64,000 nt of DNA from Candidatus Saccharicenans sp. (GCA_030017715.1 JASEIU010000001.1:908276-972275); one strand, 5' to 3'; shown: positions 16,140 to 26,014, numbered from the stretch's first letter. Notes: generated from the sequence alone by a model not told the origin. Numbers and translations are program-made.

Positions 16140-16940
16140 TCAGGCCGGATAACCTACTGTCATGGCGAAAAGCACTTTCTGTTCCGGGCGAAGCCTAAAT
16201 TCGGCCGGCGTATTCTCGCGGTCGCAATTATGAAACCAGGCGGCCAGGCCGGCGGAGGCGGCATACAGGTAAATATTCTGGGCGATAAGTCCAGTGGCAA
16301 CAAAATAGTAGGACTTCTGAACCTCCGGGTCTTTGATCCGCGGGTCGGGCTGTCCATCGAGAATGTATCGGCCGAGGTCGACAACGAAGAAAATTCTCAC
16401 CGGAGCATTCAATCCGGACTGCCGGCGACTGGCCCGGGACCTGAAATCTCCCGCCGCCACCGGAAGTAGCACGTGTTTTAGCGGCTCGTACAGGTAGACA
16501 CCTTCCTGAAGCGCCACATAAAGGTCCATCTCCTGGGAGTTGCTGGCAGAAGCAGCTGTTCTGCCTGGTTTGCCTCTGATTAATTCACCTTCACCGCGGT
16601 TGATGCCGAAGGCTGCCCACAGCAGGTTAGACATAATCTGTGGCGAGAGCGGCTCGGCCTTGATGTTGCGGTTAGTTCGCCTCAGCCACAGAGCCTCCAG
16701 CACCGTCTTGCCTCCGCTTTTTTCCGGTGGCGGCAGCTGGATCGGTTTGAGTTCCAGTTTGCTCTTTTCAGCCTGTTCCTGAGCCCTTTTACTTTCGGTC
16801 AGTCCGGCCTCATCCTGTGTCGTCCTCAGGGTGGTATGGCTCTTTCCTGATTTTCCGGGCAAGAGATTTTCTGGCAATCTGAATGTTACCGCCAGAGGCA
16901 CTGCAGCCATGGCACCTTTTATAAAATTTCTCCTTCTCAT
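16140..16940 (-). CDS. Tat-exported nitroreductase / SagB-type oxidoreductase
   Basis: A 266-residue FMN-dependent nitroreductase-fold protein. It begins with RRRNFIKG and a hydrophobic stretch, a twin-arginine signal, so it should be folded with cofactor and exported. The catalytic domain starts near residue 80; EALWLRRTNRNIKAEPLS is the family start motif, followed by LLWAAFGINR and a C-terminal glycine-rich FMN segment. The form resembles the SagB/ThcOx-type nitroreductases found as single exported proteins. The substrate is unknown. It lies 25 bases downstream of no obvious partner on its strand: its start is next to the end of the M48 protease gene, so the two may be cotranscribed. Confidence 0.85.
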   Translation of the reverse strand: MRRRNFIKGAMAAVPLAVTFRLPENLLPGKSGKSHTTLRTTQDEAGLTESKRAQEQAEKSKLELKPIQLPPPEKSGGKTVLEALWLRRTNRNIKAEPLSPQIMSNLLWAAFGINRGEGELIRGKPGRTAASASNSQEMDLYVALQEGVYLYEPLKHVLLPVAAGDFRSRASRRQSGLNAPVRIFFVVDLGRYILDGQPDPRIKDPEVQKSYYFVATGLIAQNIYLYAASAGLAAWFHNCDRENTPAEFRLRPEQKVLFAMTVGYPA

Positions 16941-16965
16941 GGTTCCTCTCCGTGGAATATAAAAA

Positions 16966-18498
16966 TTATTTTGAGATAGTCTTTAGAATAGTTCCAGCCT
17001 GGACGCGGTCGGTGAGTTCCAGGCCGTTCATGATGGCCAGTTGTTTCTGCCGGCTTTCGTCATATCCGTATCCCTTCAAAATGTTGCCCAGAGAATCGGT
17101 TCTGGCCACTTTAATAATCTTGATTTTTTCGGGATTGACGTTGATCCGGGCCGGGTCGGCCAGCGGCTTAAAACCGCCCAGGCTGCCGGAAAAATTCTGG
17201 GCATAGTTGTTAAATTTAGCGCTTTCTGTGTAACCCAGGAACATCAGGACCCGGTCATCCTTCTGGACAAAATGAGCCAGGCCGGTAAGATTGGCTTCTT
17301 CGGTCTGAAGGGTAAATTGCAGTCTCCTGGTCAGGAAGCCGTTGACGGTCAGGCTGTCGGAGCTAAGCAGGTTGACCTTATTCCGGGTGGCGAAAGCCTG
17401 GGCCGCCTCATCCGGAGTTTTTCCCTGAGCGAAGGCCAGCACCATGGCCGCATCCTCTTTGGGCGCAATCAACAGAACCCGGGAGGCGGTGTTGTTAACC
17501 TTCCAGTCAGCCGGCACCGGAAATTGAAAAGTCAGTTGCGGATGGTAGAAGACACTGTCTTTGACATAGCCCTGTCTCGGGTCTTCGCCGAATACCAGTC
17601 CGTCCAGCCTGTTCAAATATCCATCTCTGTTAATGGCTAATTTTACACCGGGATTTTGAGACTTCCAGTCAGCCGCCGCTCTTTTTATAGCTTCAATCCT
17701 GTCCGGAGGGTCGGGGTGGGTGGATAACCAGCTCGGCAGCCCGTCTTTTCCTGATTGAGGGTTGAGCTTTTGCAGAGTTATGAACAGGCTGGACATCTGG
17801 CTTCCGTCATAGCCGGCCTTAGAAGCATACAGCACTCCCAGGTCGTCGGCCTGTCTTTCATGTTCGCGGCTGAAGCTCAGAAACATGATTGTCAATCCAG
17901 CCTCGGCCAGTCCGGCAAACTTCTGAAAGGTCCTGGAAAATGCCGCCCCGACCGCCAATCCGATCTGGGCCATCTGGGCTTTGCTGTAAAGCTGAGCGCT
18001 GTGGCGGGCGGTCACGTGGCCGATTTCGTGGCCCATAACTCCGGCCAGCTCGGCTTCGTCATTAAGATAAGCCAGAATTCCCCTGGTTAAATAAACATAA
18101 CCGCCCGGAACGGCAAAGGCGTTGACCACCGGACTGTCAAGAACCTGAAACTTGAATTCCAGGTCGGGCTGGTGGCTGACCGCAGCCAATTTTTTACCAA
18201 CGCCGGCGATATATTGATTCAGGGTGCTGTCGGGGTAAATACCGTAAGTGCTGGTGACCTCGGCATCCGTCTGCTGGCCAAGAGCCATTTCGTCTGCCCG
18301 ACTGAGAAGCATCAACTCCCTCTTCTGGGTTACCGGATTGATAGCGCAGGAAAAACAGGAGATAACCAAAAAAATGGCCAACAGCCAGGATGCTACCCGG
18401 CGAATTCCGGTTGACAGTGGCTGAGAATCAGCCGGGAGTTCCCTCTCAGGGAACGAGCCGATGATAATTAGCTGATATTTTTTCAGAAATTTTTTCAT
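16966..18498 (-). CDS. M48 family metalloprotease, BepA/LoiP-like
   Basis: A zinc metallopeptidase of 510 residues. The active site HEIGH is at 157-161, with the third ligand Glu in REHERQADDLG. The preceding SCAINPVTQKRELML is the usual start of mature M48 lipoproteins, although the lipobox is imperfect and the signal peptide has an unusually long N-region. The peptidase domain ends near residue 280. The C-terminal 230 residues carry an uncharacterised domain and a short LysM-like or TPR-free tail. Homologues degrade or refold outer-membrane proteins in the periplasm. I chose the ATG at 18498; the frame is open 32 codons further upstream without a ribosome-binding site. The stop is 26 bases from the nitroreductase start. 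Confidence 0.9.
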   Translation of the reverse strand: MKKFLKKYQLIIIGSFPERELPADSQPLSTGIRRVASWLLAIFLVISCFSCAINPVTQKRELMLLSRADEMALGQQTDAEVTSTYGIYPDSTLNQYIAGVGKKLAAVSHQPDLEFKFQVLDSPVVNAFAVPGGYVYLTRGILAYLNDEAELAGVMGHEIGHVTARHSAQLYSKAQMAQIGLAVGAAFSRTFQKFAGLAEAGLTIMFLSFSREHERQADDLGVLYASKAGYDGSQMSSLFITLQKLNPQSGKDGLPSWLSTHPDPPDRIEAIKRAAADWKSQNPGVKLAINRDGYLNRLDGLVFGEDPRQGYVKDSVFYHPQLTFQFPVPADWKVNNTASRVLLIAPKEDAAMVLAFAQGKTPDEAAQAFATRNKVNLLSSDSLTVNGFLTRRLQFTLQTEEANLTGLAHFVQKDDRVLMFLGYTESAKFNNYAQNFSGSLGGFKPLADPARINVNPEKIKIIKVARTDSLGNILKGYGYDESRQKQLAIMNGLELTDRVQAGTILKTISK

Positions 18499-18632
18499 TT
18501 TAATTTGACCCCCATTATTAACTTGTTCATATCTTATCTCGAGTTGAACATTATTAGCAAGGCAACGATTACCATGCCGCCGGATTTCCATCAATTATTA
18601 TGTCCCGGGCGACCTGAAACCCGGGCCGTGGC

Positions 18633-19133
18633 TCATCGGCTCAATTTCATGATCAGAGTCCGGCGGAAGCGGTAGTAGGGGACAAGCAGCAGGATAATTA
18701 TGATCAATGAAAAGAAATAGAACTTGTTAACTCCCGCTCCCGCACCCCGGGCCAGCCAGATGAGACTCCGCTGGATGTGGATGAAAATCAGGTTAAAAAA
18801 AATCATAAATAGCAGGACCAGTTCTTTTTTTAGGTCGGTCAGGGCGGCCTGTAATTCGGGCATCTCTGCGGGTCTGTCGGGTTTTCTGACCCAGACACTG
18901 CCGGCCAGCCAGAAGACAATAAGAAACAGGCTCTGAGCCACGGGATATATGAAAAGAAGAGGGCTCTTTGGAGTCCGCAGGATTTCCTGCCCGGCCAGGT
19001 TCAACCAGTAGGGAATTTCCTGCGGCAGCTGCGGATAAGCTCGAAGCATCATTGCCCAGCTTACGACCAGGAGGGTAAGATTAAACAGCACCAGCAACCG
19101 GATGGATTGTTTCTGAAAGGCTCTCAGGTCCAC
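18633..19133 (-). CDS. DUF1648-like membrane protein
   Basis: A 166-residue protein with four hydrophobic helices (about 13-30, 60-80, 104-122 and 138-153). The segment LPQEIPYWLNLAGQ resembles the LPERIPTHFNAAG motif of DUF1648 proteins, a family of small membrane proteins often near SdpI-type immunity proteins. The start is GTG with a weak ribosome-binding site, so the exact N-terminus is uncertain. No function is known. Confidence 0.65.
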   Translation of the reverse strand: MDLRAFQKQSIRLLVLFNLTLLVVSWAMMLRAYPQLPQEIPYWLNLAGQEILRTPKSPLLFIYPVAQSLFLIVFWLAGSVWVRKPDRPAEMPELQAALTDLKKELVLLFMIFFNLIFIHIQRSLIWLARGAGAGVNKFYFFSLIIIILLLVPYYRFRRTLIMKLSR

Positions 19134-19592
19134 CTTAACACTTTAACATACTTGCCTCCGGGGAGAAAATAAGGATTGCTCTGGAATGGCTTCTCAGTAT
19201 TCGTGATGACTGATGTTAGCCAGAGGGTCCTGTCGCGGCCCGCCCCCTCCCGTCCTCGCGCCCCGATCACCCGCAAGAAACCGCTTCCGCCGCGGGCGGC
19301 GGAGACACGCCGGGCCACCCTCCGGTCTAACTTATATCGTCGATCACGGGAAAAGCAGCGCTTTCAACCCCGGGCAAAAATGGTCGGCAGAAATTTCCTG
19401 AAAAAATATGATATATATGGAATGGCGCTTGATCATCAGAAATCGACGGAATAAAAACATCATTGGAGACTAACTTAAATCCAGACCAGATACAGCCGAT
19501 TTAATTAAAAACCGATGAAGAGATGCAATGATAAATAAGAAAACCGGGAATAATCATTGCAGAGAAAAGATATTGATATTGCGGAGAGTAGA
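19134..19592. other. intergenic region with a GC-rich block
   Basis: 459 bases between divergent genes. From about 19225 to 19325 the sequence is markedly GC-rich and rich in CGC and CCG, while both flanks are AT-rich. Short reading frames cross it on both strands, but none has a ribosome-binding site or protein-like content. I see no tRNA or known RNA. Confidence 0.45.
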
Positions 19593-20528
19593 ATGAAGGC
19601 TGAAAATAAAATTGAACTCTGTCTGCTCCCTGACCGGAGCGGTCGCCGGATTCTCCGGGGACGGCCTCGATTCCTTTTTCTTCTCATTATTTTATTGTCA
19701 GTCTTTATCTTCTCCTGTTGCTCTGAACCTAAAGAGCCGCTTGAACTGAAGGTTGTCACCTTCAATGTTCGCTTTGACAATCCGGCCGATGGCCGGCAGG
19801 CCTGGGAATTCCGCCGCCAGGCTGCCGGCCAATTGCTGAGGTCGCTTGAGACAGACCTGATCGGAACCCAGGAAGTGCTAAAAAATCAACTGGATGATTT
19901 TCTGGAAAGATTGCCGGGATACGGTTACCTGGGCGTCGGCCGGGCGGATGGCCGAACGGCCGGAGAATACAGCGCCATTTTTTATCGGAAAGACCGGCTG
20001 CAGGCGGTTAAGTCTGGAAATTTCTGGCTGAGTCAGACACCAGAGGTGCCAGGCTCCAGAGGCTGGGATGCGGCCTGCGAGCGGATTGTGACCTGGGCCA
20101 TCTTCCGCGAGAAAAACGGAGACCTGGAGCTGGCCTTTTTTAACACCCACTTTGACCATGTTGGACAGACTGCCAGAAGGGAAGGCGCTTTGATGCTGAT
20201 CAATAAAATTCAGGACCTGGCCGGCAATCTGCCGGTAATTCTCGGCGGAGATTTTAACGCCCCGGCCGATTCTGAGCCCATCCGGATCATTCTGGACGGC
20301 GGATTTCTGTTTAATTCCCGGACCCTGGCCGACGAGGTTGTCGGACCCGACTGGAGTTTTCACGGCTTCGGCCGGGTGCCGGAGGAGAAAAGGCAGCTTA
20401 TAGATTTTATTTTTGTCAGTCATCAGTTTGAGGTCCTAGAGTATCGAAACATCTTTGAGCAGGTTAACGGCACTTACCATTCCGACCACAACCCGATCCT
20501 GGTTAAGCTCAGAGTCAACCGGCGTTAA
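19593..20528 (+). CDS. endonuclease/exonuclease/phosphatase family lipoprotein
   Basis: A 311-residue protein. After a basic N-region and hydrophobic helix, a cysteine pair (FSCCSEP) suggests lipoprotein processing. The EEP metal-dependent phosphoesterase fold follows, with its motifs in order: VTFNVRFDN, GTQEV (metal-binding Glu), NTHFDHVG (catalytic His), GGDFNAPAD and IDFIFVS, ending in HSDHNP (catalytic His). Bacterial secreted members act on phosphodiesters, nucleic acids or sugar phosphates; the substrate cannot be chosen. The ATG at 19593 follows GGAGAGTAGA and is preferred over a TTG 12 codons upstream. Confidence 0.88.
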   Translation: MKAENKIELCLLPDRSGRRILRGRPRFLFLLIILLSVFIFSCCSEPKEPLELKVVTFNVRFDNPADGRQAWEFRRQAAGQLLRSLETDLIGTQEVLKNQLDDFLERLPGYGYLGVGRADGRTAGEYSAIFYRKDRLQAVKSGNFWLSQTPEVPGSRGWDAACERIVTWAIFREKNGDLELAFFNTHFDHVGQTARREGALMLINKIQDLAGNLPVILGGDFNAPADSEPIRIILDGGFLFNSRTLADEVVGPDWSFHGFGRVPEEKRQLIDFIFVSHQFEVLEYRNIFEQVNGTYHSDHNPILVKLRVNRR

Positions 20529-20860
20529 TGGGCCGCCTTGATATATGAATAAAAATTCATATGTTAACAGCAGAGGATTCTCGGCCTTCAAATCAGGTCA
20601 AGTTTGCCCGCCGGGGCAAAATAATATTATCATCAGGTATGGAAGCCTTTATTAATTATAATGATTGCGGCCACAGAATTCAGGTTGCCCGGGACCGACG
20701 GTCGGAGGTTAAAGGAAGAGGAAATCTGCCGCCGATAGCTTAAAGGCCGGCTCAGCCGGGCACTGCCAGGGAACGGACCGGCGGCGGTTCAAGCGGTCCG
20801 GGCTGCTCCGGGCCGAAATAACGGTTGATATTTTAAGTTAATACGAGAGACGATTTGACG
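20529..20860. other. intergenic region with two inverted repeats
   Basis: 332 bases. ATATGAAT (20543-20550) and ATTCATAT (20555-20562) form a perfect palindrome with an AAAA spacer, resembling the one at 953-976. CGGACCG (20774-20780) and CGGTCCG (20794-20800) form a second hairpin. No gene is supported here. Confidence 0.45.
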
Positions 20861-21814
20861 ATGAATCAAGCCAGAGCACCCAGAAACAGGACGCTGGTTC
20901 TAACGGAAAAAGAAAAGCAAAAATATCGGGCCGGATTGCTGCGTCTCCGGCACCCGGTTGAAGTGAGAGAGGTTGAGAATAGAACCATCTGCCAGGATGT
21001 TTTTGAGGCCTTAGGTTATCTGCCGCCCGCCTTTGTCGACCTGGTTTTTGTCGACCCGCCGTATAACCTGAATAAAACCTTCAACCTGACCGCCTTCAAG
21101 GCGATGGAGTCCGACCGGTATGAAAGATGGCTGGAATCCTGGGTGATCAAAATGCTTCCTCTTCTTAAACCGCGGGCTTCGATTTATATCTGCGGCGACT
21201 GGAAATCATCCGGGGCCATTTTCAATGTCGCCCGCAAATATTTCCGGATTCAAAACCGGATAACCTGGGAAAGAGAAAAGGGACGGGGGGCCAGGCGGAA
21301 CTGGAAAAACTGTTCTGAGGATATCTGGTTCTGCACTCTGTCAGATGATTATTATTTTAACGTTGAAGCGGTTAAAATCAAAAGGCGGGTGCTGGCTCCT
21401 TACCGGGACTCTTCCGGGCAACCTAAGGACTGGCGTCAGGAGGAAGAGGGCCGCTTCCGGGTGACCCATCCCTCCAACATCTGGTTTGACCTGACGGTGC
21501 CTTTCTGGTCAATGCCGGAAAACACCGACCATCCTACCCAGAAACCGGAAAAATTACTGGCCAGAATCATTCTGGCCAGTTCGCGTCCCGGGGACCTGGT
21601 CTTTGACCCCTTTCTTGGCTCGGGTACCACGTCGGTGGTTGCCAGAAAGCTTGGCCGTCGCTATCTGGGCGTGGAGATAGATGAGTATTACTGCTGTCTG
21701 GCCGAGAAAAGACTGGAGCTGGCCGAGCTGGATAGATCGATACAGGGCTATGAAGACGGTGTTTTCTGGGAGAGGAATACCCTGGCCGACAGAAAAACAA
21801 ACGGCCGGAAATAA
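20861..21814 (+). CDS. orphan DNA methyltransferase, beta class
   Basis: A 317-residue SAM-dependent DNA methyltransferase. The catalytic motif IV DPPYNL comes before the SAM-binding motif I DPFLGSGTT, the beta-class order, and HPTQKP lies between them. DPPY indicates methylation of an exocyclic amino group (N6-adenine or N4-cytosine). The RITWEREKGRGA and NCSEDIWFCT segments resemble HpaI/RsrI-like adenine methylases, but the recognition sequence cannot be read from the protein. No restriction endonuclease lies nearby, so it is an orphan that may regulate, protect or mark DNA. ATG at 20861 or TTG two codons earlier are both possible; the ribosome-binding site is weak. Confidence 0.9.
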   Translation: MNQARAPRNRTLVLTEKEKQKYRAGLLRLRHPVEVREVENRTICQDVFEALGYLPPAFVDLVFVDPPYNLNKTFNLTAFKAMESDRYERWLESWVIKMLPLLKPRASIYICGDWKSSGAIFNVARKYFRIQNRITWEREKGRGARRNWKNCSEDIWFCTLSDDYYFNVEAVKIKRRVLAPYRDSSGQPKDWRQEEEGRFRVTHPSNIWFDLTVPFWSMPENTDHPTQKPEKLLARIILASSRPGDLVFDPFLGSGTTSVVARKLGRRYLGVEIDEYYCCLAEKRLELAELDRSIQGYEDGVFWERNTLADRKTNGRK

Positions 21815-22097
21815 GGCGATTACACCGAAGGGTGATTTCTCTGCGGTTAAGGTCTGATTTTTTTCATGAAAGCAACAATTAAAGCCCAATTACCCGGAGG
21901 AGAAATAATCGGGCGGCAGCCAGCTCATGATGATGTTGTCTACCCGGGAGACCGGCGGGTCTCCGATTCTGGTTGACAGCCAGGGGCGCCGGTTGGTATG
22001 GTAATTAAAGAGATTTAGTGGGGCAGGACTGAAGATAAATCTAAATATTCTGTCAGGTTTCTATCGGGCGGAAGAATAACCATGAGGGCAGGGTAAG

Positions 22098-25000
22098 ATG
22101 AGGACAAAAACCTGGATAGCAATCATACTGTTAATTATGGTCTCGGCGGCCATTATAATCAGCCTGAAACTCAGCCAGTCGGGGAAAGTATCGTCAGAAA
22201 TCAGCCCCCCGCCTTATGAGCCCGCGGCGACAGTCAGCCGGCTCGAAGACCTCAGAGGGGCTGAACTAAACTGGCTGCTTCTCTTTGTCCAGAACAAAGG
22301 GCAGGTTGACCCCAGGGTGGCTTTCTACCTTCAGGGCAGGGAAAGGAACCTTTATTTTAGCCGGGATGGAATCACCATAACAATTTCCGGGCTGAAAGAA
22401 AGCGCTGTCGTTTCTACGGTTGGCGAAGTAAAAGAAGCGAAACAACAGGACCTCCCGGCCAGGCTGGAAAGCGCCAGCCTGGCTGCCGGTCCCGGGCCTG
22501 AAATCAGGCGCTGGACCGTAAGACTGGATTTTGTCGGGGCCAACCCTGAAACAGTCATCAAGCCACTGAAAAAAATGGAAACCAGAATATCCTACTTTCG
22601 GGGCGGTCCCGAGGGTTGGTTTTCAGCCCTGCCTTCTTACAGCCAGATAGTCTACCGCGACCTCTGGCCTGGAGTCGACCTTTACTTAAAAGGAAACCCC
22701 GGCCGGCTGAAGTGCGAATTTGTGGTTAAACCCGGCGCCGACCCCTCGGAGATCAGTTTGAACTATCGTGGAGCCACCGAGGTCAGACTGAACCAGCAGG
22801 GCCAGCTGGAAGTTATCACTCCGGTCGGCTCTTTTGTCGATGAAGCCCCGGTGGCATTTCAGTATAAGAATGGACAGAAAGTCCCGGTCGGAGTCAGGTT
22901 TAAGATTATTGACAGGACCTTCGGAGACAACGGTCTGGTGAACTGCCACCATGCTTTTAAGATTGATGAATATGACCCTTCCCTTCCTCTCTTTATCGAC
23001 CCGGCAATACTGGTTTACAGCGGCTACATCGGGGGTAGCTACAATGACCGGGCGCTGGCCATGGCTCTGGATGAAAGCGGTTATGCCTATCTCACCGGCT
23101 GGACTGGTTCTCTTGATTTTCCGGTGGCCGTGGGACCGGACCTGACTTATAACGGTCCTTCTCTGGGAACCGATGCCTTCGTGGCCAAGGTCCATCCTTC
23201 CGGAAGCGGCCTGGTCTACTGCGGTTTCCTGGGCGGAAGCAACGATGACGGTGGGACCGGAATCGCAGTCGACAGCTCAGGTAATGCTTATGTATGCGGT
23301 TACACCAAGTCAGGCGATTTTCCCGTCTATGGAGGTCCGTATACCACTCCGGGTGCTAATATCAGTCTTAATGGCGATGCCTTTATCGTTAAGGTCAATT
23401 CCGCCGGCACGGCCATTGTTTACGGTGGTTACCTCGGCGGAAGCTTGACCGACATTGCCAGCTCGGTGGCTGTTGACGGCAGCGGTCGGGCCTATGTCGT
23501 CGGGACGACCGAGTCTTCTGATTTTCCGGTAAAGACCGGACCGGACACCAGCTATAACGGGAAAAAGGATGCATTTATCTGCCGGGTGGCGGCCACCGGG
23601 GCATCTCTCGACTGGTCGGGTTTTATAGGGGGGACGCAGGATGACATCGGCACCTGGGTTGCTTTAGATAGCAGCGCCAATGTTTACCTGACAGGTTATA
23701 CCGCCTCCAGCCAGGGAAATCTCTTTCCTGTCAGGACGGGTCCTTATTTGACTCATAAGGGAGGTCTTGATGCTTTTGTAGCTAAGGTCGCTTCGGCTGG
23801 AAATAGCATCGTTTACTGCGGCTATATTGGCGGTACCGGCGACGATTATGGAGCCGGAATTGCCGTTAACCAAAATGGCGAAGCTTATGTGGTCGGAGCC
23901 ACAAATTCCCAGAGTGGATTTCCTCTGGCAGTCGGTCCGGATCTGACTTACAACGGCGGAGTCGAGGGCTTCATTACCAGGGTTAATCAGGCCGGAAACG
24001 GAGTTGTTTATTCCGGATACATTGGCGGGTCGCTGGACGACTTTGCCCTGGCGGTGGCTGTTGATCACCAGGGAATAGCTTATGTGGCCGGAGCGACAGA
24101 CTCCTCCAATTTTCCGGTGACCGGAGGTCCTTACTCAACCTATTCAGGTCAGCGCGATGCCTTTATCCTGGCGCTAAAACCGGATGCCGGCGGATATTAC
24201 TTTTCCAGCTTCCTCGGCGGGTCAGGCCGGGAGGAAGCCAACGCCGTGGCCGCTGATGGTTACGGAAACTGTTATCTGGCCGGTTTTACCACCTCGACCA
24301 ACTTTCCGGTGCTGGTCGGGCCCTATCTTAATCCTGGCGGGGGAGTCGGTCAGCTGGCTGAAGATGCCTTCGTGACCAGAATTTACGCTCTGGTACCGCC
24401 TGTTGCTCCCGCCAACCTGCGGCTCGTGGCCGTCGGAGTCAACAGCGCCGGCCTGGCCTGGGACGATAAATCTGACAATGAAGACGGTTTCAAAATTGAG
24501 AGGAAAACAGGCGCAGCCGGAACCTGGTCTCAAATAGCCACAGTCGGAGCCAATGTTACCAGCTTCCAGAACACCGGACTCGCTGAAGCTACGGACTATT
24601 ATTACCGGGTAAGAGCCTATAATTCTGCCGGTGATTCTGAATATTCAAATGAATTAAATGTGCTGACCCTGCCGGCGGCTCCAACCAATCTCACGGCCAC
24701 GGCTGTGCATGAAAGGCGGATCAATCTGAGCTGGACCGACAATTCAGGCGGGGAGAGCGGCTTTCGCCTCGAAAGAAAAGTCGGGAGCGGCAACTGGACC
24801 ACACTGACCAATGTGGCCGCCAACGTTACTTCTTATCCGGATACCAGTGTGGTGGAAAGCACCACTTATACCTACAGGGTTTTTGCCTTTAACGCCGGCG
24901 GCGATTCGGCCGCTTCCAATGAAACCACGGTTACCACTCCGGAGCTCACCCCTCCGATTGCCCCCTCCGACCTCCAGGCGGCGGCTCTTTCGGCCACCTC

Positions 25001-25922
25001 GGTCAGTCTGACCTGGACGGACAATGCCTATAATGAGGATGGTTTTAAGATTGAAAGGAAAACCGGGGCGGCCGGCGCCTGGACTCAGGTGGGCACGGCG
25101 GATCAGGATGCCACCGGCTTTACCGACAGCGGCCTTTCGGAGCTTACCACCTATTACTATCGGGTGCGAGCTTTTAATAGTGCCGGCGATTCCGGTTATT
25201 CCAATGAAGCTTCAGTAACCACGCCCGAAAACAAACCAAAACTCCGCCTGCCCGTCGCCGGTATAGATTTTGGCAGCCTAAATGTCTGTGAATTCAAAGA
25301 TATGACGACCACCATTTACAACGACGGCGGGGCCGACCTGGCGGTCAACGCTGTGACCCGGGCCTCGGGTTCTTCCGATTTCAGCTATAAGGCTCCAGCT
25401 CCGCCCGTAATCGTTCCGCCGTTTGGTTCAAGGATTATAACCTTTAGCTATGCCCCCTCGGCCACCGGGCCAGCCAGCGCGGTCTTCAGAATATCATCCA
25501 ACGACCCGGACAATCCGACGGCTGATTTTTCAGTCGGCGGCACCGGCTTCATTCCGGTGATTACCATCGGTCTCGAAGTGCAGAAGGGCACAGAAAGGGC
25601 CTGGATTATCAGGCGGGATTTTGGCCGGCTAACCGTCACGGTTAACAAGGAGGCTCCTTATGCGGTGGTCAGATACCGGCTGTGGAGGAAGGTTTCCGGA
25701 GGGGACTTTGAATTGAGAAAAGAATTCCAGGAGTCAGACTTCAGTTATGGACGGCTGGTCTATGTCGATAAATACCTGGAAAAGGGTAAGAGCTACCTGT
25801 ATAAAGTCGAAGCCCTGAACTGCTTCAATCAGGTCATCGCTATCTCTTCTGAGACCGGGACCTCCGGGTCCTGGCTGAAAAAAGAAATCCTGCGGCGTCT
25901 GGACAGAACGGTCAAAGATTGA
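22098..25922 (+). CDS. large secreted SBBP-repeat / fibronectin III protein
   Basis: A 1274-residue surface protein. A signal or anchor helix (about 5-25) precedes an N-terminal beta domain (about 50-300) seen in SBBP proteins (DUF7948-like). About nine SBBP repeats (about 305-765) carry the pattern YSGYIGG, VDxxGxAYVxGxT and DAF, and should form a seven-bladed-type propeller. Three fibronectin type III domains follow (about 770-855, 858-948, 954-1043) with the repeated WTDN and YYRVRAFNSAG segments. A choice-of-anchor D/ASH-like domain (about 1048-1151) and a further beta domain end it. No sorting signal is visible. It is probably adhesive or scaffolding; no enzyme motif is seen. Confidence 0.88.
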   Translation: MRTKTWIAIILLIMVSAAIIISLKLSQSGKVSSEISPPPYEPAATVSRLEDLRGAELNWLLLFVQNKGQVDPRVAFYLQGRERNLYFSRDGITITISGLKESAVVSTVGEVKEAKQQDLPARLESASLAAGPGPEIRRWTVRLDFVGANPETVIKPLKKMETRISYFRGGPEGWFSALPSYSQIVYRDLWPGVDLYLKGNPGRLKCEFVVKPGADPSEISLNYRGATEVRLNQQGQLEVITPVGSFVDEAPVAFQYKNGQKVPVGVRFKIIDRTFGDNGLVNCHHAFKIDEYDPSLPLFIDPAILVYSGYIGGSYNDRALAMALDESGYAYLTGWTGSLDFPVAVGPDLTYNGPSLGTDAFVAKVHPSGSGLVYCGFLGGSNDDGGTGIAVDSSGNAYVCGYTKSGDFPVYGGPYTTPGANISLNGDAFIVKVNSAGTAIVYGGYLGGSLTDIASSVAVDGSGRAYVVGTTESSDFPVKTGPDTSYNGKKDAFICRVAATGASLDWSGFIGGTQDDIGTWVALDSSANVYLTGYTASSQGNLFPVRTGPYLTHKGGLDAFVAKVASAGNSIVYCGYIGGTGDDYGAGIAVNQNGEAYVVGATNSQSGFPLAVGPDLTYNGGVEGFITRVNQAGNGVVYSGYIGGSLDDFALAVAVDHQGIAYVAGATDSSNFPVTGGPYSTYSGQRDAFILALKPDAGGYYFSSFLGGSGREEANAVAADGYGNCYLAGFTTSTNFPVLVGPYLNPGGGVGQLAEDAFVTRIYALVPPVAPANLRLVAVGVNSAGLAWDDKSDNEDGFKIERKTGAAGTWSQIATVGANVTSFQNTGLAEATDYYYRVRAYNSAGDSEYSNELNVLTLPAAPTNLTATAVHERRINLSWTDNSGGESGFRLERKVGSGNWTTLTNVAANVTSYPDTSVVESTTYTYRVFAFNAGGDSAASNETTVTTPELTPPIAPSDLQAAALSATSVSLTWTDNAYNEDGFKIERKTGAAGAWTQVGTADQDATGFTDSGLSELTTYYYRVRAFNSAGDSGYSNEASVTTPENKPKLRLPVAGIDFGSLNVCEFKDMTTTIYNDGGADLAVNAVTRASGSSDFSYKAPAPPVIVPPFGSRIITFSYAPSATGPASAVFRISSNDPDNPTADFSVGGTGFIPVITIGLEVQKGTERAWIIRRDFGRLTVTVNKEAPYAVVRYRLWRKVSGGDFELRKEFQESDFSYGRLVYVDKYLEKGKSYLYKVEALNCFNQVIAISSETGTSGSWLKKEILRRLDRTVKD

Positions 25923-26014
25923 TTGGGTTCGGAGACGGAGCCGGAAACTGAAATCAGCGCCCGGAGCCTGACCGGCTGCCGCTCCAAGCATAATGATTAA
26001 AGGACGAATTTCAG

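Noticed and set aside
23008-24400. Repeats resembling an array
   Set aside because: They are the protein-coding SBBP repeats of the large secreted protein; DNA copies are diverged and there are no spacers of constant length, so it is not CRISPR.
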